DNA of 64,000 nt from Metopolophium dirhodum (taxonomy: Eukaryota > Arthropoda > Insecta > Hemiptera > Aphididae): assembly GCF_019925205.1 (NCBI RefSeq), contig NC_083566.1, positions 16,120,001 to 16,184,000 on the forward strand. Reading direction: 5' to 3'. Positions 35,336 to 46,441 of the stretch are shown one piece after another. Each line of letters opens with the position of its first letter. The stretch's first letter is position 1. The position numbers and the translations under genes are program-made. The notes beneath the pieces were generated by a model. It saw only the letters and a program-made list of their open reading frames with translations. It searched no databases and was not told where the DNA came from.

Positions 35336-37179
35336 AACAGGTTACTTCTTTCAATTCTTGATTGAACTTCCTACACCATTGACCGGTCCTCGTATCCCTG
35401 ACCGGACGGCATATCCTTCTCCAGATTTTATTTTCAAACACTTGTATAGTAGTTCATACTTTGGAACCATATGTTAAAATCTACCTTAATATTTATGCGT
35501 ATAGTCTTTGAAAAGAGTTTAGATTTAAAATTTAAAGAACATTGATAGAGGAAAGAACGTTTCCTCTGTTATTATTATTCTCGATCTTATTTCCCGGGAC
35601 CAATAATTTTTTGTACCCTGTAGTGTACCTATAGATAGTAGATACTACAACTTTTCGACTTTGAATACATAACTTACAATACTTTAATTGCCTACTAAAC
35701 ACAAAACTATATAAAATACAATTATTTTAATTTTTAATATCAAAACTAAAATGGATTATTCAGTTTCTATAGAAATTAGTTTCTAATCACATTTTTTATA
35801 CATGGTATACATCGAAAGATCTCATTACATTTTAGTGTAGGTCACTAATATTTAGGTTGGTAATTTTAGTGGGTGGATTAGAGGTGGGCTGTAAATTTAA
35901 ATTTGAAAGCCATGAATAATCGTACTCAAAAATCGTTTCTATAGAACTGTGGTGTTCAATTCATTGATAAATAGTAAATTTATAACATTTTGTGTCAAAA
36001 AAATGGATTATGATTGTATTGGTTTTTAGATTTTTAGTGTCAGTATAATCATAATTTATGTACTTATGTTTGGTTTAGTGTGTTTAAATATGTATACTAT
36101 TTTAAACCGTATAGATATTCGATTGAAATATTTAATCGTTTATATTATCATAAATTTAGTTAATTAATTTTTAGTATAAACTATACTCGTGATTTTGATA
36201 TAATTTAATATTTATCAATGGTAGGTATTCAAAAATATTCCAAAGCTATGAAAAATAATGACTATTATAATTTGTACTGTTGAGTTGTTATTATTATTTT
36301 TATTTTTTGCCAATTTCACTTCGAGGGTTAACATATATTTTTAATCTTCTGTATAACCTATAAGTTATAACCTACGTGTAATATACCCAAACATCGGAAT
36401 AAGGTTTTTACTGTACTAAAAAGAGATTACAGATAAAAAAATATGGCCATTATCGTCGTAAAACCAATACATATAGATTCTGTTTGGAATCTATAATGTA
36501 GAATGTAAAAACCTAAATAATTACAAAGTTAGTAATGGTATTAAATTTAGTTAACCGTGTTATGCGATAAACCTTATTGCATTATTTAATACACTTATCA
36601 GTTAGCACCAAAGTGAAGTTAAAATTATGAAAGGTATTAAGAAGGCATAGATTGAGCTCCAAAATGATGTATAAAAACAATTATTTAATAATACCAACAT
36701 GACGTGTGACATAATTTAAAAAAAAAGGTACTACCTCTTTTTATATTTCCAATATTTCTGTTGTAAAATAGTTGGGTATTAGTTAGGGTGCATCGTACAT
36801 AGGTGCTATGAACTTGCCAGTTGGCAATTGGTGATATTTGTATTTTAGAAGTTATAAAAGTCACTATTAAAAATATTGATTTCCATTCATTCAGCCACTG
36901 AAATCAGTTATAGCTGTATACCAATATATATTATATATTTATATAATTAATCCACGTAATATTATTTTCAGAATTTATAATAACATACATTATTTTGTTA
37001 AAATTGCTAATATCATATGAATTAAAATTAACAGATTTTTTCTTTGCTTAGCTTAAAAACGATCGTATCATAATAGTATCAAATTATAGTATCAAAATAT
37101 TGTTTGAAATATAATATAGGTAATACTTATACATATAATTAGGTAGTAAAAATGTAGTCCGACTCTTGAGCATTATTAT
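35336..37179. other. AT-rich non-genic stretch
   Basis: No supported gene, RNA or delimited element. Confidence 0.5.
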
Positions 37180-37470
37180 AATTTTATTTACAAAAATATA
37201 ACTAAAATCGATTTTACTAAAAGTGGGTATGCTATAAATTTCTCACGTTTTTGTTATTTTTTGTCTTAAAGTTTAGGGAAACTAATGAAATAATAAAAAT
37301 ATGATTTGTCTATAGTAACAACTAGATACAATTTTCAATCGATAAATAAGGCTACTTGAAACTTTTGGAGCAGTCTTTTTAGTAGAAAAAATAACAGCAA
37401 TAAAATAAACATATCATTGTAAAACAAATATACATTTTTCACTTCGTTGAAAATCTAAAAAAATGTGCTC
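37180..37470. repeat. Interspersed repeat family C, fragment
   Basis: The tail ACAAATATACATTTTTCACT then TCGTTGAAAATCTAAAA resembles the family C end (ATTCATCGCTTCGCTCAGAATC), strongly diverged. Assignment is tentative. Confidence 0.3.
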
Positions 37471-39840
37471 TAGTTGAGAAAGCAAACCGTGTGACCATTT
37501 TTAATAAACTTATTATTGGGTTTCATACTTTAATATTTCAATTTGAAACTACTTTTTATGCTTGTTGGGTCCACGGTTAACTATAGTGTTAAACATAATA
37601 TATTTGTATTTAACATAAATTAACTTTTTTTTTTAGATAATACATTTAGTTTATATAGCCTTATATTTCCATAAATGGGTTTTTTTTTTAAAAAAACTTT
37701 TAATTTGATAAAATACTTCTTAGAGTTTTAGTCAATTATGAATATTTCCTTCAAATAAAAATCTATGTTTCTTCATTCGGTTTTTATTTTAATTTGCAAT
37801 TAACATAATTAAACATCCGTTAAATTTCGAATTATTACATACAAGTCAAATATCAAGAGTATGCAATGAACAAGTTTTTTTACATCCACGTGAAGGTTAA
37901 TTTCACGATAAAAAAACATTTTTGAAGTGGTATTATACCTGTAAAAATAAAAAGCATAACAGTATAAAGACAATAGATCATTGTATACGTTACTATAATA
38001 ATGTTGCACTTATATAGCCTAAAAACTATAATGGCAAGGTCGATCTAGGTACCTTATATATCTACCTACGAGTAGCTGGATAAGGTATACGTATTTTTGT
38101 GGCTGTAATTAATTTATATTATCATTTTTAATAATCACATGCAATGACAATATAACACTATATCCGTAAATACATTGTTGCATTATGTTTAAAGTGTATC
38201 AGTGTAATGAATAATGAAAACATTATTAATTTACAAAATGTTGCGTAACCATATTATAAGTACGTTGTGGGATATTGAAATTTTACTATAATGCACATTG
38301 AGACCGTAATATAAAAAAGATACACGCATTTTACTATATTATATTCTATTCTGCCTCGACCTCGATGCTTAAGAAGACTGCAGCATGACGGAATGACGGT
38401 CGTTATGTTTATAGTGAAAAGTTTTCGAAATCTAAAATTGATGTACGAAAATGGAAGTTACTGGTTTTCCATATTACAACGACGACAATATTATTATGGT
38501 CAGAATTCCACAAAATATTATAATACTCTGTTTATAATAATTATTATACTCCACTGTAATTGGTGGTTGGGTTAAGTCGACAGGCCCGCACGTTATTATT
38601 ATTCCAAGTCATTATTCTTTTTTACTCGAATATAAAATGTTTTAATCTGATATAATTTATTAATCGGTATTTAGAACGGTCGCGTAGTATAATATGGGAG
38701 ATCCCAATTACACCTACCTGTACAAAGGACCGAATTGATCTTTATAATGTTATCGTAATAATATTTTTATTCGGATAGCGGTTTTATTAGCAGAATTTAT
38801 ATGGCTTTAAAAAATATCACAATCATTCTCCATTAACTATTATATAATACATTATATACGCGCGCAGTAAAGTGACAAACGGTAATTGCCACATAAAATC
38901 GAGAGGAAAAAATGTTGTCAAAAATCTTTTCCTAAGGTCATTAAATATTTCGTGTTTATTTTTATTTTTAGTACGTCATTTAAATTAAAGTGTGAAATGT
39001 CCGAAAGCCCAAAATGTTATATACGTGAGCTTTGGGGTACATATAATATGACGTAATTAAGTTGTCTTTGTGTTGTCGGTAGTCAGTGTAACAGTATCAA
39101 CATTATACGTATTACATAATAATTGTAATATATATATCATATATGTTAATAATATGTAATATGTAATAATTGTAATTATTTGTAGTATATTATTATTTCT
39201 GAAATAGTTGTCTAATATATTTATTTATAATAAGTAAATATGTGTTATTTTAGACGACGGTATTTCTGTTATATCTAGAGAAATTAGCCCTTTTTGACTG
39301 CGCCGTTTTATTTAACAAAAACTATTAAATCCATATTTTTTTTAGATTGTCAAACTATATCCCATTAAATCATTAGTAGGTCTCATCGTCAGTCGATAGT
39401 AATGTTCAGTTGTACGTCTAGTTTGAATGTTCGTTTGATTACTCTTCAGGGAGAACAAGACATTTTTATTTCAATATTAACTTGAGAAGCAAGTATAGAG
39501 TTTCATCCTAAAAATTCTTCAGCCATCGACGTAGGCCGGTAGGTTACGTTATATAGCCTTATAGGTTAGGTTACTATAAAGTCATTTCATCTGGATGTAA
39601 GTGGATATTAGAATAGATAATAAATAATAAATAAATATAATATGAAAAATTAGTCAATATTTTCAAATTAAGTTTTGGATTACAACACGATAATAATACG
39701 CCAGTAAATGGGTGGAGAGGGGAGGGTGCCCGTTATAAGCCACTTCTCATGTATATTTTAATCTACCCACGAGGCCACGACTACCTATGGATACCACTGG
39801 ATATCTGGATGCACTTATATAATGTATACAACTACAATCA
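37471..39840. other. AT-rich non-genic stretch
   Basis: Contains no gene I can support. Short frames at 37809-38009 and 38393-38575 lack motifs. Confidence 0.5.
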
Positions 39841-40131
39841 TTAGCTATATATTATTATTAAATAACCGTCTGACTTATCCCGTGTCGTGCACGACGATAT
39901 ACAATGAATGCTTTGCGGTTTTTTATGCACGAAATGCTTATTCACGTATATAACCGGACTCTGGCCAGCTGTAAATGACCTAAAAGAGGTAGTACTACCG
40001 AAATGGATTTCCGTCATGTGGTCCGTATTTAAACCCCACAAGTCATGTTTATACCACAGTTTTAAATTCAACTTGAAGTTTGAACTTCGGTTAATAATTA
40101 AATATCTAAAACGGTTGAAAGCAAAAAGCAT
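39841..40131 (-). other. Coding-like block open on both strands
   Basis: The minus strand encodes 96 codons (MLFAFNRFRYLIINRSSNFK ... with KLWYKHDLWGLNTDHMTEIH and FTAGQSPVIYVNKHFVHKKP). The plus strand over nearly the same bases (39908-40192) encodes 94 codons (ITGLWPAVNDLKEVVLPKWI). Both have varied, protein-like composition, and the block is less AT-rich than its surroundings. I recognise neither. It may be an exon, a relic of a transposon protein, or chance. Confidence 0.25.
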
Positions 40132-40559
40132 TAATCTCGATATAATATTTTACATCATGATTTACGGCGAGCTTACCCTCTTTTTCTCTTAATAATTCAG
40201 TAATTTAAAATTTGATTTTTGGATTTTTTAAATATGTTGAATGGTCATATTTTCACATTCTCGAGGTTTTTGTACTATTTAAGAAGTATCTTGTGGATAT
40301 GCTATCATATAATTTTCAAACGAAATCCCCTCTTTTTTATGCAGCAAATAATTTTTCTGAAAATGTTGACGTATAAAAATCAAAATTTCAACGAGTAACG
40401 TTTGAGTTATTTTTTAACATTGAGGTACCTACTAAGGATAATAGGTTTATGATAATGGGTTTGGAAGATATGGGGTTTATGGTGGTTTGAACATTTTAGT
40501 AATTATTATTTATTAATGTTAATCTATAAACATTCGGAACCTGCATTTGTGCAAGGCTC
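40132..40559. other. AT-rich spacer
   Basis: Nothing identifiable. Confidence 0.45.
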
Positions 40560-41340
40560 AAAACATTAGATTATATTATTAAGTGAGTAGGAAATGTATT
40601 CAAAACACTCCGAAAGGCTTTATATTGTGCATTCGTCAAACCAATATTAAAATATGGTTCTGTCCTCTGTGATCCTTCAATCCTGTCAGCTATAACTTCT
40701 TATCAATTTAATATGGTTCAACGTAAATTTATAAATTGATTGCCCCTTTTATGATAACTCTACAGTGTCAGTACATCTATGCATTCTATTGTCGACAGAT
40801 ATTAAAGCTGAATATATAGAACCAAGTTATAGCGAACAACAATTTTTGTTAGTGGAAAAGTGGAAAATTGGAAAACCGTACTATAGTGGTCAAAAATAAA
40901 AATTTAAATCCTTAACCATGCAATATGGTAACTAAGCAATAACAAAAAGATACAGTGAGACAGAGGCAACATCGAAAGAAGTAAGCAGTAGTGTTGACGC
41001 TGAGTCTAGGTAAAAATGTCCATGAAAAAATGTCCAAGTAAATATGTGGTCCAATACAAAAATAGCAAGAGTAAAATTAAAAATACTTAAATATAACATT
41101 ATTTAAAAATCTTCAAGCACTGACCCAACAATTAAATATTGATTTAAATATTGATTTCAAAAAATATGTTATCTATGCTTCAACAACTATTTTGGAGGAT
41201 CACATTAGAATTCCGAGATCTTATTATAATTCTCGTCACTCAACTCATCAGGAAATACAATCCCTAGACTTAAGGAAAATAAATTATTTAATAATATGTT
41301 CTATTGTAGGTTTGATGAATTAGTGATTTTACCCATAGAT
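40560..41340 (+). pseudogene. LINE ORF2 C-terminal remnant
   Basis: The plus strand encodes FKTLRKALYCAFVKPILKYG then SVLCDPSILSA ... MVQRKFIN, the conserved post-reverse-transcriptase segment of Jockey/CR1-type ORF2 (L..LY..LV.PIL.YGS..WDP ... VQR.FL). At 41195-41260 HIRIPRSYYNSRHSTHQE fits the extreme C-terminal ..FR.PR........ST.. segment of the same proteins. The 350 bases between are not coding-like and may be a decayed or inserted piece. Several stops and frame changes make it non-functional. It is probably a different lineage from the element at 57550-60070. Confidence 0.7.
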
Positions 41341-41764
41341 GATGTTCTTGAAGTAATATGTTTTTTTTAAATTGTTATTTTGGTACTACGTATGAAGGGG
41401 TACATTTAGTATTATTTAGTATGAATTATTATTACCATGGCGAGGCCTAATTTAAACAGAAAAGTACTTGCATGTTTTTAGGGAATGTTTACAAATGTAT
41501 AATGTAATATTAAATTGTAATCAACGTACACACAACCAACTACCCAAGTAGGTAGGGTGGAATTGTAGATATTCGAAACTAATTTAATATTTATATTATA
41601 AATATTTTTATGAACAATGTTTATGAATGTAAGATGACTTTGGTGAAATGTCTATTGTTATTTGTTACATACCACGTGTGAGAGACAGGTGACACAAGGA
41701 CAAATGATAACAAAACTGAATGTGTAACGTTATGACCATATTTGATAATAACACTGAAAAAAAA
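41341..41764. other. AT-rich spacer
   Basis: Nothing identifiable. Confidence 0.45.
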
Positions 41765-42076
41765 TTAGATAATAATATTATCATTATTACGTTTTGAAAA
41801 TTCTTCCTCGATATAGCTACCGCGATGGTTATTCCCGTATTGTCCTGTGATATAAAATGTATACACCTCTATAATTTGTTTGTTTGTACGAGCCGAAGTG
41901 GAAGCTATACTTAATGCAAGTTTAATTCTAATTTCTAACAAACTCAATAGCTTTCTTAGTTGACTGTTAACTGTTAAGTACATTTCAATAGAGTTAATAA
42001 TGTCATTTATAGTCCTTCCTATTTGTATGGTACCATTTATCGTCGTCATCATAAAAGTCTCCGTTTCCCTCTCCAT
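41765..42076 (-). CDS. Candidate orphan ORF or exon, 103 codons
   Basis: The minus frame starts MERETETFMMTTINGTIQIG and reads through a predicted helical middle (INSIEMYLTVNSQLRKLLSL, LEIRIKLALSIASTSART) to a charged tail. Composition is balanced for an AT-rich genome, and it is longer than most spurious frames here. I see no signal peptide, membrane segment or known motif. It could be a single exon of a larger gene, an orphan small protein, or chance. No splice context was resolved. Confidence 0.25.
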   Translation of the reverse strand: MERETETFMMTTINGTIQIGRTINDIINSIEMYLTVNSQLRKLLSLLEIRIKLALSIASTSARTNKQIIEVYTFYITGQYGNNHRGSYIEEEFSKRNNDNIII

Positions 42077-42289
42077 ATATTAGGTATATAGCCTATAATA
42101 TTGTCCTTATTGTAAAATAGTAATATTATTTACATATTACGTCTTATATTTGGTTAATTACTTATCCTATCACAACCATTATTTATTACAGTATGGAGAA
42201 TATAATTTGAATGTGAAAATATTATATATAATAATTATATGCTAGGGGCTCTGTCCATGAAACTATTCACTGTACACATCAAACACAAT

Positions 42290-42800
42290 TTATTATTCAT
42301 TGTCAGTTTTCAATTTTTTTAGTTTGTTTTTCTATAAATATCAATAAAGTTTTATTTGTTGGTAAAAAAGCGTAAAAATTTAAAATAAGGCTCCTGATAC
42401 ATCGTTTTAATAGCAGTTGAAAATTATAAAAAATACATAGGCACAATTTTTTTTATAAGCATTTAAAGTTTAAATTTTGACAAAATTTATCACATTTAAA
42501 ATTTAATAATTATTTTGTAGTTAAAAATTTATAAAATGTTCAACTTTTATAGCTAAGGATAGAAAATCGAAAACAAGGCTCCACGTAAATAGGTTATATA
42601 TAAATTACTTTATTCAAAATAATATCATCAAATATACTTGGTAATATCATAGGCTGACTAACCGTTTACGCTCTGAATCGTTTTTCTTATATAATGATAT
42701 TATATCATTGAATTCAAATTTAACACCATTCATTACAGTGACCTACTTGTAACCTACTGTACAGCAGAGCGACATCCACTTACCCACCTTTTTATATATT
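42290..42800 (-). repeat. Family C and family D repeats, joined
   Basis: 42300-42490 matches 7810-7985 (family C interior). 42655-42700 reads CGTTTACGCTCTGAATCGTT, a family C-like end. 42705-42800 is the inverse of family D: TCATTGAATTCAAATTTAAC, CATTACAGTGACCTACTTGT, AACCTACTGTACAGCAGAGC. This adjacency suggests that C and D are portions of one longer interspersed element. It is non-coding. Confidence 0.65.
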
Positions 42801-42814
42801 ATCCTAGTACACAT

Positions 42815-43130
42815 AGTAAAAAAAAATAGAGTGAATTGACCTCTAACGAAATTTAAAGGTATTTGAAAATGAAAATGACCGTTTACCTTCGCAAGAAGAT
42901 CCAAATATCGCTAAATAAATATTACCTTGTATAGATTTAGGTTAATCACAAACATTCAACAATTTGTATATTAGAGGACGAGATACCCGCATGTGTTGTC
43001 TCCGTCTTACAAGTGCGTAACATAGCAATTTTTACGCTCAGCGGAACACGTGTAGCTCCGTTAATTTAAAAATTAATGTGAACTGACCTCTTTCGAAATT
43101 TAAAGGCAAAATTATTATCTATCATTAAAA
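42815..43130 (+). repeat. Interspersed repeat family E copy 2
   Basis: Two pieces are present. 42829-42860 reads AGAGTGAATTGACCTCTAAC. 42965-43110 reads GTTGTCTCCGTCTTACAAGT, GCGTAACATAGCAATTTTTA, CGCTCAGCGGAACACGTGTA and GAACTGACCTCTTTCGAAAT, closely matching 34375-34500. The GAATTGACCT phrase occurs twice, about 250 bases apart, so the unit may contain an internal direct repeat. Confidence 0.7.
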
Positions 43131-44892
43131 ATTAATCTTCTGAATATCATTTAGTTGTATAGACTTTGATTAGGGCTTTTCAAAAATAGTTTTGAAAATG
43201 ATAGGAATCAAAGCAAACGTTTTTATAAATATTATTTATTATTTTTAAGCATTTTGTTTTTAGGTACCTATATTATAAACGATGGTACTGCTGCATTTTA
43301 TTTATATCTTATTATAGTATAAAAATTGTATGATATTTTTCAAAAGTATAAAACACATAGTTTTTCATAAAAATATAATTATAAACAAAAATGATAAATA
43401 TTTGTAGGTACTGGGCTATTAATAATTAAAGAAAAAAAATACAAATATTTATGTATTCATTATTCTTTAGTAATTACAATCCAGTTGGTATTATGAATTC
43501 AATTATTTAAGAAAAAAACAATACAAGTATCTTTTTTTCTTTTTTTTCTTGTTCAAAAAAACCGGAAACGGGGGGAAATGCAATACAAGTATCAAGTTGG
43601 TCCTTAATGTATCTTGAATAGTGAATTGTATTTGTTAATTATTTATTAATATTATGAACGTAGACACGTAGTATTATTTTATAAGCTTCCAATATATTGG
43701 ATTCATTTAACATGTCCTGGCGATACTTTCATCTAAACCCACAACACATTATTGATTTGAACATTTCGTTTTTAGCTGTGTTAACAACCATCAATATAAT
43801 AATATTATTAGTGTATGTTCGTATTCGTGTATTTATAGAAGAATTATGTTTACTAGCATAATATATTTATTTTTAGAGATAAATAATATTTAAAATATAT
43901 ACGTCATAATCAGAACAATAAGCAATTTTGATAACATGTTTAAAGTAACGGGAATAACTCAAGTCTCAGTAGTGCCACCCGACCGATTAAATTAGTAAAT
44001 ATTTAGGCCATGGTAGATCCGTTTGAGACGTCTCTGAGGGTTATCAGGGATTGTGCTGGAGGATAGTCGATTACTAATAGGGTTGTAATGGTAGGTTAAC
44101 GATATTTATTAACATAATGTAACCTATACACTAAACTATTTAAATAATTTTTCCTGATAGGTGCGCATAAATAATTTTTATTTTTAAAAACCCTTTAATT
44201 CATGATTTCAGTAAATAGGTATAAATCGTTTTGTCACACAAGAATACAAGTTCATTGGATTTTCAGTTGAATTTACACGTGTAAACACTTATCGTAAAAG
44301 TATCGTAGGTACCTAAATATCTTTAATTTTTCACTAGTAAAGTAGTAACTTGTACATGCTTGTACCATGTGTCGATTGCGTGTTTTTTGTTATTGTTTAT
44401 TCCAGACAAGAAAACCTATCGCACGTAAGTACAACTGTACTGCACGTTCATTGTAAACATACAATAATATTATTATAATGCAGTTTATAAATACTTTTCA
44501 GAGGCAAATCCCTTCTCGTCACTACGCAGGACGCTGTATACACCAGTATTATAATACGTACATTGTAATGGAAGCACAGTTGAATGACGTGCACATTTCG
44601 CGTTCTATAATTGGAATTGGACGACATACCTATTATAATTTAGTGTTGTACTGTGAATATCGCATATTATATAGAACGGAATAGAATAGCCACATGCTTA
44701 TACCTAGCGAGTGGAGCAGTGGGCATTATTCGCGTCGCATTGATGACATCCAGCACGCGTGTTCGGGACCATTTATATGAACCGTCCATTGAGTGATAAA
44801 TACGGCGAAATTCTTTCACACGAGGACGTTGAAAGCCATTATGTGCACCATAATATCCGTTCTATATATTGCAGCAGTATTCTAATATTGAC
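43131..44892. other. AT-rich stretch grading into GC-richer DNA
   Basis: No gene recognised. From about 44340 the sequence becomes less AT-rich. The 68-codon plus frame at 44478-44684 has no motif. Confidence 0.45.
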
Positions 44893-44905
44893 TGGCGATT
44901 ATATG
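44893..44905. repeat. Left 13-bp target-site duplication
   Basis: TGGCGATTATATG, repeated exactly at 46429-46441 on the far side of the GC-rich insertion. Confidence 0.95.
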
Positions 44906-46428
44906 CTAAGCCATAAACGGGTCTGAAATGGGTAGGAAGGCGGGGGGGGCGCTCGAACAAGGCTACACCCTCGAGCGCCCTCACGAAAAGCTCACTCATG
45001 ACTGTGTGGAATCATGAGGAGCAAAAAGAGCCGCGGAATTGAGGCCGCGGCTGACGATGTCCTGCTCGGGTACAGGACTGGGCGGTTGACGAACGGCCTG
45101 AAGGCGTCTTCGCACCCCCGGGCCACCGGAGGGCCCCGTCCCGATCTCAACGCCAGTGGAGGGCGCATCTCCAAACCGAGCTTCCCGGGGGAATAGGAAG
45201 CACCTTGAGGTGGTCTCAGAGACTTACCGGTGGCAACGGGATAGGGTCATCAATGAAGGAAAAGAGGACTGGCTAGGCAGCTTCCAGCAGACCAGCCATT
45301 CCAACAGTAACCCCAGAGATGGGCAGCTTGCCAAATGCAGGTCCCCAAGGATCGCAGAGCATCTGCTTACGCATACGACTGCCCGACCGTCGGCTACGAA
45401 AAAGATCCGCGCTCAAGGTGCAAGCGATCGGAGCGGACCGAAACGCTGAGCGCGGACTCACGGGAGAAACCAAAAACCGTGTTCCGGGCGTATCAACGCA
45501 CTGACGATAGGGAGACCTGTTAGGCACGTCAAAAGACCCCGACGTGGGTCCTCGTATAACGATGACCGAGGTGATGAAGGGCACCTTCCTTTTCCGCACG
45601 GGAACCATCTACCCAAGTGGGAAATCTATATCACCTGCGACAAACCAGTGGGCTTGGGCGAGAAGCGCCAGAGCATGACGAGAGAAGCAGACGCGGACCT
45701 CCGTCGACGCGCTGGGGCTTCTAGCACGAACCCGACTGAGAGCACACGGGCCCGACCAACTCGTGTGCGAACACGTGCAAGGTGGAAGTCCGGCCGGGGG
45801 ACACCCTCCGTCAAGCACTCAAAACCCGAACACTCGGTACGGACACGGCACCCGGCAAAGAAAACCGTACCACTCATAAAAGGTCGCGTCGCGACAGTGT
45901 AAACAGCTGCCCCGACGCCGATGCTAGTGGGAAAAGAGTCGTTGTGAGTACTCTGGATAACGGATCCTTCAAGCTCATCTCGCGGGCGACGAGGATAGCC
46001 CCACTGGAAACCCGACTTAGCTAACGCCCGAACGGTAACAGTGCCCGTCGAGCTGTGTGGCGTGCGTCCGACTGACGTGCGCGGGTACCTCGAGTGCTCG
46101 CGCCCGCCGGCCGCGCGTTCGCGACATATGTGGATGGCCTCGCGGGGGCTGCTGGGAGTAGCGCCTTAGTAGAAGGGGGGGTTATTTGCCTGGAGTCGAA
46201 TCCAGCGCTCGCCGACGCGGTTATACGAAACCCACCGATCTATCTCGTACGAGAGTAGCCGGCGGGGGACCGTCAGTCTGGCGCCAGGGCGCCCTGACGT
46301 AACCCGTCGGAGGGATGTTTCCGCGTCACCCAAAGGCGTGAAGGAGTCGCCCTCGAGACATATGGCTAATGGTGTAAAAACCCCCGAGGTGTCGGCCTTA
46401 TAACTCCCCGTCACACAGTGGTTAGTAA
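44906..46428. mobile_element. GC-rich insertion, probable non-autonomous non-LTR element
   Basis: The 1523-bp block is sharply richer in GC and CpG than its AT-rich host DNA. A perfect 13-bp direct repeat flanks it, typical of target-primed (LINE-type) insertion. The left end folds into strong hairpins: 44947-44956 with 44971-44980 (10 bp), 44995-45001 with 45012-45018 (7 bp), 45029-45036 with 45045-45052 (8 bp) and 45059-45064 with 45073-45078 (6 bp). The right end is also structured, for example CGTCAG/CTGACG at 46271-46276 and 46294-46299. There is no poly(A), and the element ends GTGGTTAGTAA. One plus frame is open from about 45102 to 45902 except for a TGA at 45447, encoding a basic Arg/Ser/Thr-rich peptide with no recognised domain. 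No reverse transcriptase is present. An internally deleted R2/R1-like element is my best guess. Orientation is unproven. Confidence 0.7.
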
Positions 46429-46441
46429 TGGCGATTATATG
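46429..46441. repeat. Right 13-bp target-site duplication
   Basis: Exact copy of 44893-44905. Confidence 0.95.

Noticed and set aside
45273..45608. 111-codon minus frame in the GC-rich insertion
   Set aside because: Overlaps other open frames in GC-rich DNA, has no recognised domain, and lies inside a probable non-autonomous element.
46166..46414. tRNA-like GGAGTCGAATCC text and an 82-codon minus frame near the right end of the insertion
   Set aside because: The text resembles a T-arm, but no acceptor, D or anticodon stems line up, and the frame has no motif.
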